Shown: in pieces, positions 1 through 7,902 of the stretch | Layout: each line of letters starts with the position of its first letter | Numbering within the stretch: position 1 is the first letter of the stretch | Origin: Sulfurospirillum sp036802865 | GTDB taxonomy: Bacteria; Campylobacterota; Campylobacteria; Campylobacterales; Sulfurospirillaceae | Assembly (NCBI RefSeq): GCF_036802865.1 | Contig: NZ_DAIRVK010000001.1 | Span: 620,001 to 684,000 of the forward strand | Reading direction: 5' to 3' | Length of the DNA stretch: 64,000 bases | The notes under the pieces: generated by a model | The model's database searches: none | What the model was told of the DNA's origin: nothing | Seen by the model: the letters and a program-made list of their open reading frames with translations, nothing else | Program-made: the position numbers and the translations under genes

Positions 1-257
1 ATCAAACCAAAGCATGTTTCGCTGACCATCTCTTCTTGCCCAGCGTTAGAAAAAAGATAACTGTGTTTTTTTGAGAGATCAATCATCTCTGCATCGCCGC
101 TTTTTTGCATGGTTTCAACAAAGGTATCGTGATAATATTTTGGATAAGGAGGAATGTTTAAATCTTTAAGTTTTGCAAAGGTTTCTTCTGCAAGTTGAAA
201 AACCATTTCTGCGATATGATTACCATTGTTCATGACCATAGGTGCCTTTTTACCCAT
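1..257 (-). CDS. Partial CDS, N-terminus of probable GGDEF-type signalling protein
   Basis: A minus-strand reading frame opens at ATG 255-257 and stays open to the window edge, so only about 85 N-terminal residues are present. The segment contains IPPYPKYYHDTF followed by a short helical stretch with ISETC-like residues (MVSETCF). In my recollection this N-terminal region is typical of soluble diguanylate cyclases of Campylobacterota, where it precedes the GGDEF domain. That assignment is an inference, because the catalytic part lies outside the window. It lies about 65 bases downstream of pilT on the same strand, so the two may be co-transcribed. Confidence 0.5.
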   Translation of the reverse strand, partial: MGKKAPMVMNNGNHIAEMVFQLAEETFAKLKDLNIPPYPKYYHDTFVETMQKSGDAEMIDLSKKHSYLFSNAGQEEMVSETCFGL

Positions 258-322
258 TATTTTAGAGCTTTTTGTGCTTTAGTATAGCTTGAATAAGCTG
301 TAATATTAGTAAAATCTTCTTT

Positions 323-1390
323 TTATATTCCCAGATTGTTGAGGAGCTCTTGAGGCTGTGTTGAGTAGCGGATGGCATCTTCTTTTGTAATAAGATTGGC
401 TTTGAGACTTTTCATCATCGCTTGCGTTTGCGTGATCATGCCTGTCTTTTGCTGATTGAGCTGCATTTGGGAGTAAAGTTGATGAATTTTATTTTCACGA
501 ATCAAGTTTGAAATAGCTGCATTATTAATCATAATTTCATGAATCGCAACTCGTCCTCCACCAATTTTCGGAAGTAAACTTTGCGAAATGACAGAGTGTA
601 ACGAGGTTGCTAGCATGTTACGTACTTGTACTTGTTCTGCGCCTTCAAAGCTATCGACAATTCTGTTGATGGTTTGAACGGCTGAATTGGTATGGAGTGT
701 TCCTAAAACCAAGTGACCTGTTTCAGCAGCAGTGATGGCTGTACTAATGGTTTCTTGATCGCGCATTTCACCCACCAAAATAATATCAGGATCTTGTCGT
801 AGTGAAAATTTAAGTGCTCTTGAAAAGCTTTTGGTATCTTCGCCTACATTGCGGTGTGAGAAAAGGCATTTTTTATTAGTATGAATAAACTCGACGGGGT
901 CTTCAATGGTAATGATGTGTCGATTTTCATATACATTTATTTCATTTAAAAGTGCTGCCAAAGTCGTTGATTTACCACTTCCTGTGGGGCCTGTAACTAA
1001 AATAAGCCCTTTTTCTCGATTGATAAGTTCTTTAAAGACAACAGGCGTATTAAGATCATCCAGTGAAGGAATATTAATGGGAATAATTCTAAATGCAGCT
1101 GCTAATTCACTGTTGATCGTATAGTAATAATTGGCACGGAAACGACCAATGTCGGGGAACATAATGGCAAAGTCGAGCTCTTTTTCTTCTTCAAGTTTCT
1201 TTTTTTGTTTGTCTGAAATGAGCGTATAACAGAGCTCTTCAATCACATTGCCACTCAATTTTTCCATATCAAGAGAAACAAGTTTACCATCGATTCTAAT
1301 TTGAGGTTCACTGCGACTTACAAGGTGCAGGTCGGACGCTTTATACGCGACCACATTTTTTAATAATGCTTTAATGTTAAGTGAACTCAT
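323..1390 (-). CDS. pilT: PilT-type twitching motility ATPase
   Basis: A 355-residue secretion-superfamily ATPase. Its N-terminal PAS-like region is followed by the RecA-like core with Walker A GPTGSGKST (about residues 133-141), an Asp box in the ITIEDPVEF stretch, Walker B ILVGEMRDQET, and the His box GHLVLGTLHTNSA. PilT hexamers power retraction of type IV pili at the inner membrane. Length and motif order fit PilT/PilU; no C-terminal AIRNLIRE-like motif in its standard form is obvious, but SNLIRENKIHQLYSQM occupies that place. No other pilus gene lies nearby, so the system must be elsewhere or the protein serves another secretion-type machine. The gene follows gatC on the minus strand with a 24-base gap. 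Confidence 0.9.
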   Translation of the reverse strand: MSSLNIKALLKNVVAYKASDLHLVSRSEPQIRIDGKLVSLDMEKLSGNVIEELCYTLISDKQKKKLEEEKELDFAIMFPDIGRFRANYYYTINSELAAAFRIIPINIPSLDDLNTPVVFKELINREKGLILVTGPTGSGKSTTLAALLNEINVYENRHIITIEDPVEFIHTNKKCLFSHRNVGEDTKSFSRALKFSLRQDPDIILVGEMRDQETISTAITAAETGHLVLGTLHTNSAVQTINRIVDSFEGAEQVQVRNMLATSLHSVISQSLLPKIGGGRVAIHEIMINNAAISNLIRENKIHQLYSQMQLNQQKTGMITQTQAMMKSLKANLITKEDAIRYSTQPQELLNNLGI

Positions 1391-1414
1391 AATTTTTCTC
1401 TCTTTAATTTAGGC

Positions 1415-1705
1415 TTATTCGATAATTTTGGGAACAACAAAAAAGCCATTTTCGCTTTGTGGTGCATGGTCTAAAATTGTTTTAATAATTTCGCGATTTA
1501 CACTAGGAATATCTTCACGCAAGGGTGTACCACCACTGAGCGTTGTAAAGGTTGCTTCTTCTTTGTCAAGATTAAGTTCATTGAGATTTTCAACAAAGGA
1601 GACAATTTCACTCAGCTGGTTAATGACACCTTCTCTTTTTTCATCGCTTATTTTTAAAGAAGAGAGTTTTTCTAGTTTTTGGAGGAGTTCATTATCTATT
1701 TTCAC
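1415..1705 (-). CDS. gatC: Asp/Glu-tRNA(Asn/Gln) amidotransferase subunit C
   Basis: A 96-residue protein with the GatC layout: an N-terminal helical pair (LLQKLEKLSSLKISDEKR), a central FVENLNELNL helix, and a C-terminal LREDIP...ILDHAPQSENGFFVVPKI segment. GatC stabilises the GatA/GatB amidotransferase that converts misacylated Glu-tRNA(Gln) and Asp-tRNA(Asn) to the correct forms, as needed in bacteria lacking GlnRS or AsnRS. The start codon is GTG at 1703-1705, with AAGGA about 10 bases upstream. gatA and gatB are not adjacent. A TATAAT box at 1738-1743 fits as its promoter, and pilT probably follows in the same transcript. Confidence 0.93.
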   Translation of the reverse strand: MKIDNELLQKLEKLSSLKISDEKREGVINQLSEIVSFVENLNELNLDKEEATFTTLSGGTPLREDIPSVNREIIKTILDHAPQSENGFFVVPKIIE

Positions 1706-1737
1706 TGTTTAAAATCCTTAAATCTTTTTAAAAGATG

Positions 1738-1743
1738 ATTATA
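1738..1743 (-). promoter_or_regulatory. -10 box for gatC-pilT
   Basis: Read on the minus strand, this is a perfect TATAAT preceded by GC (GCTATAAT). It is 33 bases upstream of the gatC GTG and leaves room for the AAGGA ribosome site. No clear -35 box is visible, which is usual for sigma-70 promoters of Campylobacterota. Confidence 0.5.
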
Positions 1744-1848
1744 GCAAATTCTCTTTTGCTGATACTGAAATGGTATTAGTCCCTTTTTATATTTCTTGTG
1801 ATAAACTTTGTTATGTTTTTAAAAAAATTGCTTGTATAAGGATAGTGT

Positions 1849-2430
1849 TTGGGACTTAAAGAGAATATTAATGCGGTCAAAGAAGAAATTACCACAGAAG
1901 AGCAGTTCCTTGAGGGAATGATCAAAAGTGAACGTTTTTTTAAACGCAATAAAAAATATATCATCTCAGCATTAGTGCTCTTAGCTTTTGGTGCGGGTGG
2001 ATATGCTATCAATGACGTTATGGCAGGGCAGCGTTTAAAAGTTTCCAATGCTGCATATCAAGCACTTCTTAAAGATGCAAACAATTCGTCTGCGCTTGAA
2101 ACACTCAAAGCAAAAAATCCAAAGCTGTATGGCATGTTTATCTTCGAAACAGCATTGGCGAAAGGTGATGTTGAGGCGCTTAAAAGCGTGTCACTTTCTA
2201 AAGAGGATCCTATATTAGCAGACTTAGCAACCTATCAGCTTTCACAACTTGATGCTAACGCAACACCAAAAGGAGAGTTACTTTCAGGTATGGTGCTTCT
2301 GCAAGAAGGGTATGAATTGCTTAAAGAGAAGAAAATAGAAGAGGCGAGGTTGAAATTTGCTCAGATTGAGGCAAATTCTCCACTTAAACAGATTGCAAAA
2401 AATCTAGAACACTACCAAGGTTTAAAATAA
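1849..2430 (+). CDS. YfgM-like membrane-anchored periplasmic protein
   Basis: A 193-residue protein that starts at a TTG codon preceded by AAGGATAG. The first 35 residues are charged and cytoplasmic. One membrane helix follows (about residues 36-58, YIISALVLLAFGAGGYAI), then an alpha-helical periplasmic domain with Ala/Leu-rich TPR-like helices. This architecture matches YfgM of E. coli, which associates with the Sec translocon and periplasmic chaperones. The stop codon overlaps the ATG of the following beta-propeller lipoprotein gene, and in E. coli yfgM is likewise directly followed by bamB. The functional equivalence is an inference from architecture and order, not from strong sequence identity. 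Confidence 0.6.
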   Translation: MGLKENINAVKEEITTEEQFLEGMIKSERFFKRNKKYIISALVLLAFGAGGYAINDVMAGQRLKVSNAAYQALLKDANNSSALETLKAKNPKLYGMFIFETALAKGDVEALKSVSLSKEDPILADLATYQLSQLDANATPKGELLSGMVLLQEGYELLKEKKIEEARLKFAQIEANSPLKQIAKNLEHYQGLK

Positions 2431-3443
2431 TGAGATACGCAAAAATTGTTTTTTCACTTTTGACTTTATTATTGATCGTAAGCGGCTGTGGCACAAAACG
2501 TCAATACTTTGAACCAGAGACAGTTGCTGGGAAGTTAAGTTATGATGGTTCTTTACCAGGTACTATTGTTGATGCCGTAAGAGATGGTGCTACATTGTCT
2601 AATGGTCAAGTCATTACTAAAAAAGGACTTTCTTCAATTGTCTTACCAGAAGGGTTTATTTACCTTGCTGAAGATAAAGGACGTTATGTTGCTGCTTCTA
2701 AATGTGGCGCTGTACAAATTGTTGATGCGAATAAAAAAGTTCTTTTTTCAAAAGAATGTAGCGTTTCAGTTGCATCAGCAGCACTTAAAGGAAATGTTCT
2801 TGCCCTTGTTTTAGGCTCAAATGAACTTGTACTTATCGATATCAATAATGATGGCAAAGAGCTAATGCACCTTCAACAAGACAATGTCTATGTTTTAGAT
2901 TCACGTATAGCTGCGCCCCATTTTTTAGGTGACTTGATTGTTTTCCCAACATTAGATGGTAAATTGGTCATTGTTGATGAACAAACTAAAAAACCTATCC
3001 GTGATGTTGTGGTAAGCAATGAAAAATTCTTTGGCAATATCATCTATCTTCAAGTTTTAGGAGATCGTTTGGTTGCGGCAACAAAAAGTAAAGTTGTCTC
3101 TATTAGCCCAAAATCAATCCACTTCTTAGATGCGGAAGTCAAAGATGTAATTGTTCTTGAAAATCGTGTTTTTGTCTTTACAAAAGATGGACGTGTGATT
3201 TTGACAGATGCTGATCTCAAAAAACTTAAAGAGCGTAAATTTGAGTTTGCAACTTTTGCTGGAACGATTTACGGTGATTTTGTTTATATGATCGAAAAAG
3301 GTGGTTACGTAATCGCGACAGATTTAGATCTTATTACAACCAATGTTTATAAACTGCCTGATGGAATTGAGAGTCACGTCTTTACAACAGGCGATTCACT
3401 TTACTATAAAAACCATTTTTTCAAGCTCAATCGTAAACAATAG
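2430..3443 (+). CDS. BamB-like beta-propeller lipoprotein
   Basis: A 337-residue protein with a lipoprotein signal peptide ending in LLLIVSGCGTK, where Cys20 is the likely lipidation site. The rest consists of repeated short beta blades of the form GRYVAASKCGAVQIVD, GDLIVFPTLDGKLVIVD and GRVILTDADL, as in PQQ/WD-like propellers. BamB is the outer-membrane lipoprotein of the beta-barrel assembly complex. Here the assignment rests on the lipobox, the propeller-like repeats, and the overlap with a YfgM-like gene upstream. It could instead be a lineage-specific propeller lipoprotein. Confidence 0.55.
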   Translation: MRYAKIVFSLLTLLLIVSGCGTKRQYFEPETVAGKLSYDGSLPGTIVDAVRDGATLSNGQVITKKGLSSIVLPEGFIYLAEDKGRYVAASKCGAVQIVDANKKVLFSKECSVSVASAALKGNVLALVLGSNELVLIDINNDGKELMHLQQDNVYVLDSRIAAPHFLGDLIVFPTLDGKLVIVDEQTKKPIRDVVVSNEKFFGNIIYLQVLGDRLVAATKSKVVSISPKSIHFLDAEVKDVIVLENRVFVFTKDGRVILTDADLKKLKERKFEFATFAGTIYGDFVYMIEKGGYVIATDLDLITTNVYKLPDGIESHVFTTGDSLYYKNHFFKLNRKQ

Positions 3444-3446
3444 GAA

Positions 3447-3797
3447 TTGGGCTTTGTTGTCATCATGAAGGAGATGTTAGAGCGCATTTGTCGCAAGCAG
3501 GTCGTTTTTACATCTCTGGACGTGGTGGATCCAAAAATTCTCCATACTCGCAAAAAACTCGCTATTTTTAGTGGAGTTGACTCAAAATCTTTTTACCACC
3601 TTATTTTTCGTATTGAGCAAAAGAGTCGATTTTTACGTAAACACGTAGAGGAGATTTTGGAGCTTTGTAAGGCCTTAGAGTTACATGTAAAGCATAACTA
3701 TAAGCATAAACATCTGTTGTTAAGTGCCCCGTTATGCTCCAAAGCATCACTGCTTCTTCAAGAAAATGGTTGGAAGGTTTACGATGATCTTATGTGA
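3447..3797 (+). CDS. Small conserved hypothetical protein
   Basis: A basic protein of 110-116 residues that I do not recognise. It has no signal peptide or membrane helix. The sequence is helical, Lys/Arg/His-rich, and contains SRFLRKHVEEILELCKALE followed by HNYKHKHLLLSAPLC. The start is uncertain: TTG at 3447 has AGGA very close upstream, and in-frame ATG codons lie at 3465 and 3474. The 3' end overlaps coaX by 14 bases, so the two are probably translationally coupled and belong to one operon with the preceding envelope genes. Confidence 0.6.
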   Translation: MGFVVIMKEMLERICRKQVVFTSLDVVDPKILHTRKKLAIFSGVDSKSFYHLIFRIEQKSRFLRKHVEEILELCKALELHVKHNYKHKHLLLSAPLCSKASLLLQENGWKVYDDLM

Positions 3798-4410
3798 TAT
3801 TGGCAATTCCAATGCTGATTTTTATCAAGATGGCAAAGTGTGGACTCTTTCACACAAGCAGTTTAAAGAATTTTCGACCAAAGAGAAAGTTTATTATATT
3901 TGTGTAAATGATGCCATCAAGAGTTCACTTTCAAGCAAGTATAATTTTATTGATTTAGAACCTTATTTTGAATTTGACACCATTTACCAAGGGATGGGAA
4001 TTGATCGTGTTGCAGCGTGTTGCACGATTGAAGATGGTATGATTGTCGATGCGGGAAGTGCCATTACCATTGATATTATGTCAGGAGGTATGCACCTTGG
4101 AGGTTTTATTTTGCCAGGATTGATCGCATATGAGAAGTGTTATGCTTCTATTTCTCCACGGTTGGATTTGCAGATTAATCCTAGTATTGCTTTGGATGCT
4201 TTGCCTCAAAAGACAAATGATGCTATTTCGTATGGTGTGGTTAAGTCGATTATTATGCTTTTAGAAGTTACCTGTAAAGACAAACGAATCTTTTTTACCG
4301 GTGGCGATGGAAAGTTTTTTTCTAAGTTTTTCACTAATGCGATTTTTGATCGAACGCTTATTTTTAGAGGAATGCTTAAAACTATTAAACAAGCACACTT
4401 GGATCAGTAA
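3784..4410 (+). CDS. coaX: Type III pantothenate kinase
   Basis: CoaX phosphorylates pantothenate, the first step of coenzyme A synthesis. It is a cytoplasmic, ASKHA-fold, potassium-dependent enzyme that is not feedback-inhibited by CoA. The 208-residue protein begins MILCDIGNSNADF with the DIGNS phosphate-binding motif, then has GMGIDRVAA and the catalytic/adenosine motif IVDAGSAITID, and ends with a GGDGKFF stretch. A longer in-frame start at 3724 exists, but the family begins right at the first beta strand, so ATG 3784 is preferred. It overlaps the upstream small gene. The protein is somewhat shorter than the usual 220-260 residues, as known from Helicobacter-type CoaX. Confidence 0.9.
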   Translation: MILCDIGNSNADFYQDGKVWTLSHKQFKEFSTKEKVYYICVNDAIKSSLSSKYNFIDLEPYFEFDTIYQGMGIDRVAACCTIEDGMIVDAGSAITIDIMSGGMHLGGFILPGLIAYEKCYASISPRLDLQINPSIALDALPQKTNDAISYGVVKSIIMLLEVTCKDKRIFFTGGDGKFFSKFFTNAIFDRTLIFRGMLKTIKQAHLDQ

Positions 4411-4442
4411 GAAGAATAAACTCCTTTTTAAAGGAAGGTTCA

Positions 4443-4472
4443 ATGCCTCAGTGGCTGGAGCATAGGTTTTTT
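4443..4472 (+). terminator. Possible weak terminator after coaX
   Basis: ATGCCTC and GGAGCAT can pair imperfectly around a short loop, followed by AGG and six T. The stem contains mismatches, so this is a tentative call. It would separate the coaX operon from hisG. Confidence 0.3.
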
Positions 4473-4498
4473 GATTAATATAGAATAAAAGGAAGAGA

Positions 4499-5119
4499 AT
4501 GTTAACAGTAGCATTACCAAAAGGTAGAATTGCAGAAGAGACGTTAGAAATTTTTGAAAAAATTTTTGGAACAGCTTTTCGTTTTGATGATCGTAAATTA
4601 ATTTTGGAAGCCGATGGATTTCGATTTTTATTGGTTCGCAATCAAGATGTTCCAGCCTATGTTTTACATCAATCAGCGGACATTGGGGTCGTTGGTTTAG
4701 ATGTTTTGGAAGAGAAAGATGAAGATTTACTTCGCTTACTTGATCTTGGTATTGGAAAGTGTAAAGTGTGTGTCGGGATTCAAGAGGGCAAAGAGATTGA
4801 TTATAGTGCTCCTGAACTCAAAGTCGCTACTAAAATGACCAATATCGCCCAAAAATATTTTTCAAAAAAAGCGATGGCGGTTGATATTATTAAGCTTTAT
4901 GGTTCTATCGAACTAGCACCGCTTGTAGGGCTTTCAGATGTGATTGTTGATATTGTGGAGACAGGCAGTACGATGAAACAAAATGGTCTTAAAGTCGTTG
5001 AGACTATTTTAGATTCATCGGCATATTTGATTGCAAATAAAAACAGTTTTATTGAGAAAAAAGAGGAAATTACCTCTTTATATCATCAAATTCATGCGGT
5101 AATTCATCAAGGGAAATAG
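4499..5119 (+). CDS. hisG: ATP phosphoribosyltransferase, short form
   Basis: HisG catalyses the first step of histidine synthesis (ATP plus PRPP to phosphoribosyl-ATP). The 206-residue protein starts MLTVALPKGRI and carries the signature DVIVDIVETGSTMKQNGL, with the PRPP loop ETGST at about residues 159-163. It lacks the C-terminal regulatory ACT-like domain of the roughly 300-residue long form. Short HisG enzymes normally need the HisRS-like partner HisZ; no hisZ is in the window. AAGGAAGAG lies directly upstream of the ATG. The gene converges on the NIT-domain gene with only three bases between the stop codons. Confidence 0.95.
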   Translation: MLTVALPKGRIAEETLEIFEKIFGTAFRFDDRKLILEADGFRFLLVRNQDVPAYVLHQSADIGVVGLDVLEEKDEDLLRLLDLGIGKCKVCVGIQEGKEIDYSAPELKVATKMTNIAQKYFSKKAMAVDIIKLYGSIELAPLVGLSDVIVDIVETGSTMKQNGLKVVETILDSSAYLIANKNSFIEKKEEITSLYHQIHAVIHQGK

Positions 5120-5122
5120 TCC

Positions 5123-6640
5123 CTAAACAGCTCGGTTTGTGGCTCCATTTCGTGTTATAAATGTTGCCATGAGCGCTTCAAGTTCATCCTTACTGAGAGT
5201 GTTAGAAAGAACCGTATCAAATGCAGGTTGAAAGAGTGGATCGTTTTCGATAGGGTTTACAAACATCATCGTATGAATATGCCCAAGGTGACGTGCTGCT
5301 TCAACCTCATGAATAAGCTCTAAAAAAGCTTCCGCTTCTTCTTCCAGTATCTCATAATCAAAGAGAATCATACTGTAGTGGTTCATAATCACTTTACGGC
5401 GAAATTCGCAGTATGTTGTGGCTGTATCAACAGATTGACACTGTTTGGAAAGAATACTTGCAAAGATTTTTGTCTCAATCGTACTTTTCTTGTAGACTAA
5501 AATTTCCAACACTTCATCAGGCTCTTCAATACTTATGTGGTCATTTTTTATATTGCATTGAACCTCTTTATAAAGCGGTTGCGTGATCGTTGTCTCTTCT
5601 TCAAGAACTTCTTCTTGGTCATCATTGTTTTTGCGAGTGCGTTCTTCTGGAAAAGTATTGGAAGGGATAAATCCTGCAAACATTAACAAAATAGCGATAA
5701 GGCATGTCGCTGAGGCACTGATGAGTTGCGCAAGTGCTTGGTTATAATGGTTAAGATATGTCTCATTACGTGCATCGTGGATACGTTTTGCATAACGTTC
5801 AAGCAGTTCTATTTTTTGATTTAGAAGCATTGTCCATGCTGATGGTTCTATAAAATAATCACCGTTTTGCGAAGCTGTCACAATGTCTGCTTTGGCTTTA
5901 GTTATTTTATTTTCCATTTCAAGTGTTTCTGAAGATTGTTGAATTTTTTCAAGCTCTGCACGCACGTTGGTGTCATTGATCATGGCGAGTTCAAAAGGCT
6001 CGGCAGATGTAAACATTTTTATCCACAATGTCACCTCTTTAGATTCAAAGGGAAGGTATCTTGTAATTATTTTTGAAATAAAATCACGCTCTTGTGCAAG
6101 ATACTCTTGATTTTCAAGAAGAATGAATTGGACATGAATAAGGTTTTCCACATCATCAATCATTGGTGCTTTACGTGTCAAAGAGGCAACTTCTTGATAC
6201 AAAAAGCGGTTAATTTGAACGTAATAATCAAAAAACATACGGTTAAAATCTATCGTGCCATTTTCAACAACATGACGCATTTCTGCAAGTTTTGTCAAGT
6301 ATGCTACCACGGCTTGAATATTGGGTGATATTGGGTGATATTGATAGAAATCATGAAAAGTTTTCATAGCTTCATTGACAAGGGCATATTGTGCTTGCAA
6401 AGCTTCTTTGTCAATACTATCTTGGCTATTTAAAAGAAGTGATGCGCTCAACTCTCGCTCTTTGGAGAGGGTTTGTGCTAAATGCGTAAGCAGTTGCGTG
6501 TTCTGAAGTGCGCTCTCAACTTTGCGTGAGGCATCAAGGTTCATATACGAGATATAGAGTAAATAGCTTGAAACAAGAAATAAAATGACCAATGGAAAGT
6601 GGCTCAGGAGACGAAGCATTCTGTTGAGAGATGATTTCAT
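5123..6640 (-). CDS. NIT-domain membrane sensor with degenerate receiver-like tail
   Basis: A 505-residue protein with a membrane helix at about residues 13-31, a long helical periplasmic region, a second helix near 300-322 (LISASATCLIAILLMFAG) and a cytoplasmic tail. The periplasmic part has the TLSKERELSASLLL motif typical of nitrate/nitrite-sensing NIT domains. The last about 130 residues alternate like a response-regulator receiver (EILVYKK, SMILFDYEIL, HTMMFVNP, VLSNTLSKDEL). An Asp sits in the third strand, but the acidic pair after the first strand is replaced by KK. No kinase, GGDEF or chemoreceptor output is present. It overlaps the upstream Sel1-repeat gene by four bases. The NIT call is moderately sure; the pseudo-receiver is inferred by eye. 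Confidence 0.7.
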   Translation of the reverse strand: MKSSLNRMLRLLSHFPLVILFLVSSYLLYISYMNLDASRKVESALQNTQLLTHLAQTLSKERELSASLLLNSQDSIDKEALQAQYALVNEAMKTFHDFYQYHPISPNIQAVVAYLTKLAEMRHVVENGTIDFNRMFFDYYVQINRFLYQEVASLTRKAPMIDDVENLIHVQFILLENQEYLAQERDFISKIITRYLPFESKEVTLWIKMFTSAEPFELAMINDTNVRAELEKIQQSSETLEMENKITKAKADIVTASQNGDYFIEPSAWTMLLNQKIELLERYAKRIHDARNETYLNHYNQALAQLISASATCLIAILLMFAGFIPSNTFPEERTRKNNDDQEEVLEEETTITQPLYKEVQCNIKNDHISIEEPDEVLEILVYKKSTIETKIFASILSKQCQSVDTATTYCEFRRKVIMNHYSMILFDYEILEEEAEAFLELIHEVEAARHLGHIHTMMFVNPIENDPLFQPAFDTVLSNTLSKDELEALMATFITRNGATNRAV

Positions 6641-7059
6641 CGATTAATTCCTTTACTGTATTTCGCATCGTTGAGTGGAATTTTGAAAACGGCGGCAACT
6701 TCTTTACATGTAAAACTCTCTTTAGCCCCTTCTTGAAGCAGTAAGATAGCGTTATCACGTTTCGTACGGCTTTTAAGGTAGGCTTCTGCAAGGAAGCATT
6801 GTGCTTTGATATTGCCTTTAATAACAGCTTGTTCCAAGTAAGTAATTGCGGTCGGAAGATGTACATCGACTCCTTCACCACGTAAGTACATCTTACCCAG
6901 ATAAAAGTTACCGTGAATGCCATGTTCCTCTTGAATAGAGCGTTCAAAAAGAGTTTTTGCTTGTAAAAATTGATTATTTTTATAGGCGGTCATTGCTTCA
7001 TAAAAAGCATCAGAAAAACCAAATGTGAGAATACAACTGAGCACTAAAAGTAGTTTCAT
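6637..7059 (-). CDS. Sel1-like/TPR repeat periplasmic protein
   Basis: A 140-residue protein with a signal peptide (MKLLLVLSCILTFGFSDA) and Sel1-like repeats: AFYEAMTAYKNNQFLQAKTL, GNFYLGKMYLRGEGVD followed by AITYLEQAVIKGN, and AQCFLAEAYLKS. Such repeats mediate protein contacts, often in signalling or envelope complexes. It overlaps the flanking genes by four bases on each side, so the three genes probably form one translationally coupled operon. Its partner may be the periplasmic domain of the NIT sensor; this is an inference from the gene order. Confidence 0.75.
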   Translation of the reverse strand: MKLLLVLSCILTFGFSDAFYEAMTAYKNNQFLQAKTLFERSIQEEHGIHGNFYLGKMYLRGEGVDVHLPTAITYLEQAVIKGNIKAQCFLAEAYLKSRTKRDNAILLLQEGAKESFTCKEVAAVFKIPLNDAKYSKGINR

Positions 7060-7835
7060 GCAAGTTGCTCCTTAAAGGTCTTAATGGCAGCTCTTAAGTT
7101 AAGAAGGGCCTCTACATAAAGCGGTTCGTTGCTATGTCCCATAAGGGCTTCAATAGTTTGCAATGGACGGTAAAGTGAGGCAATACGGAGTTCGCGCGTA
7201 GTGTTTTTTAGATTTTTAAGTTCTTTACGTGCCTCTTGCAGGGCTTCTTTTTGTACGAGTGTATCGATGTATGCAACCGTTTCCTCTACTGATGCTAGGT
7301 ATGTTTCAACTTTTTGTGACATTGTATGTAAATCAATGCCTAGTTTTTGCGCGCATAATGCAAAATTATATAAAGGATCTGTTTTTTTATCGGGGATTTC
7401 AAAATCGAAATCTTCTAAGCGAATTTGATCAATAGAATGATATTCAAATGGATCAACAGGTAGTTCTCTTGGTTCATTATCGCTCTCATCTGATTTTTGA
7501 TGAGGTGGCTTGGTTAACTCTAACGCATAATAGAGTGTTGTAGGTTCTTCTACAGATGATTTGAGATGGATTTCACTAATTTTTATACCTGCTTCGATGC
7601 GTTTGCCATCTTCATGCGTTTGAATTAAAATTTTTTTATCAGGTGCACCACTGTAACGTAGAAAATCAAGCCATGAAAAAGCAGTTGAAGCGCAGATATA
7701 GCCCTCTTCTTCAACCAACAGTTCTTTAAAATCTTGATGATAACGACAAAATTCTGCCATATCTTCAAAGCCTAAAAGCACCAGCTCATAAGAGCCAAGA
7801 CCAAGAAACTGACTGTTCTGATCGTACAGTATCAA
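7056..7835 (-). CDS. PAS-like protein with degenerate HPt-like C-terminus
   Basis: A 259-residue soluble protein. The N-terminal half (about residues 1-105) looks like a PAS-type fold seen in Campylobacterota sensors (GLGSYELVLLGFEDMAEF, then FSWLDFLRYSGAPDKKILIQ and GIKISEIHL). The C-terminal about 100 residues are a four-helix pattern resembling an HPt domain. In the expected phosphohistidine helix it reads ELKNLKNTTRELRIASLYR, with no His. It may therefore be a binding rather than a phosphotransfer module. It heads the NIT-sensor cluster. Both domain calls are by eye. Confidence 0.55.
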   Translation of the reverse strand: MILYDQNSQFLGLGSYELVLLGFEDMAEFCRYHQDFKELLVEEEGYICASTAFSWLDFLRYSGAPDKKILIQTHEDGKRIEAGIKISEIHLKSSVEEPTTLYYALELTKPPHQKSDESDNEPRELPVDPFEYHSIDQIRLEDFDFEIPDKKTDPLYNFALCAQKLGIDLHTMSQKVETYLASVEETVAYIDTLVQKEALQEARKELKNLKNTTRELRIASLYRPLQTIEALMGHSNEPLYVEALLNLRAAIKTFKEQLA

Positions 7836-7902
7836 AGAGCATCCTTGTGTTATGATGAAAGTTAATTGTATCTTAAAGTGACTTAATAACTGACCTTATG
7901 CA

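Noticed and set aside
3724..3783. Longer start of coaX
   Set aside because: The family begins at the first beta strand (MILCDIGNS); the extension overlaps the upstream gene and is Arg/Lys/His-rich without motif.
6320..6345. Tandem copies of ATTGGGTGAT
   Set aside because: Only two ten-base units inside a coding frame; not a CRISPR or a repeat locus, most likely a small local duplication.
7201..7435. Plus-strand frames inside the sensory cluster
   Set aside because: Antisense shadows with no start signal and no domain; the minus-strand genes overlap in operon fashion.
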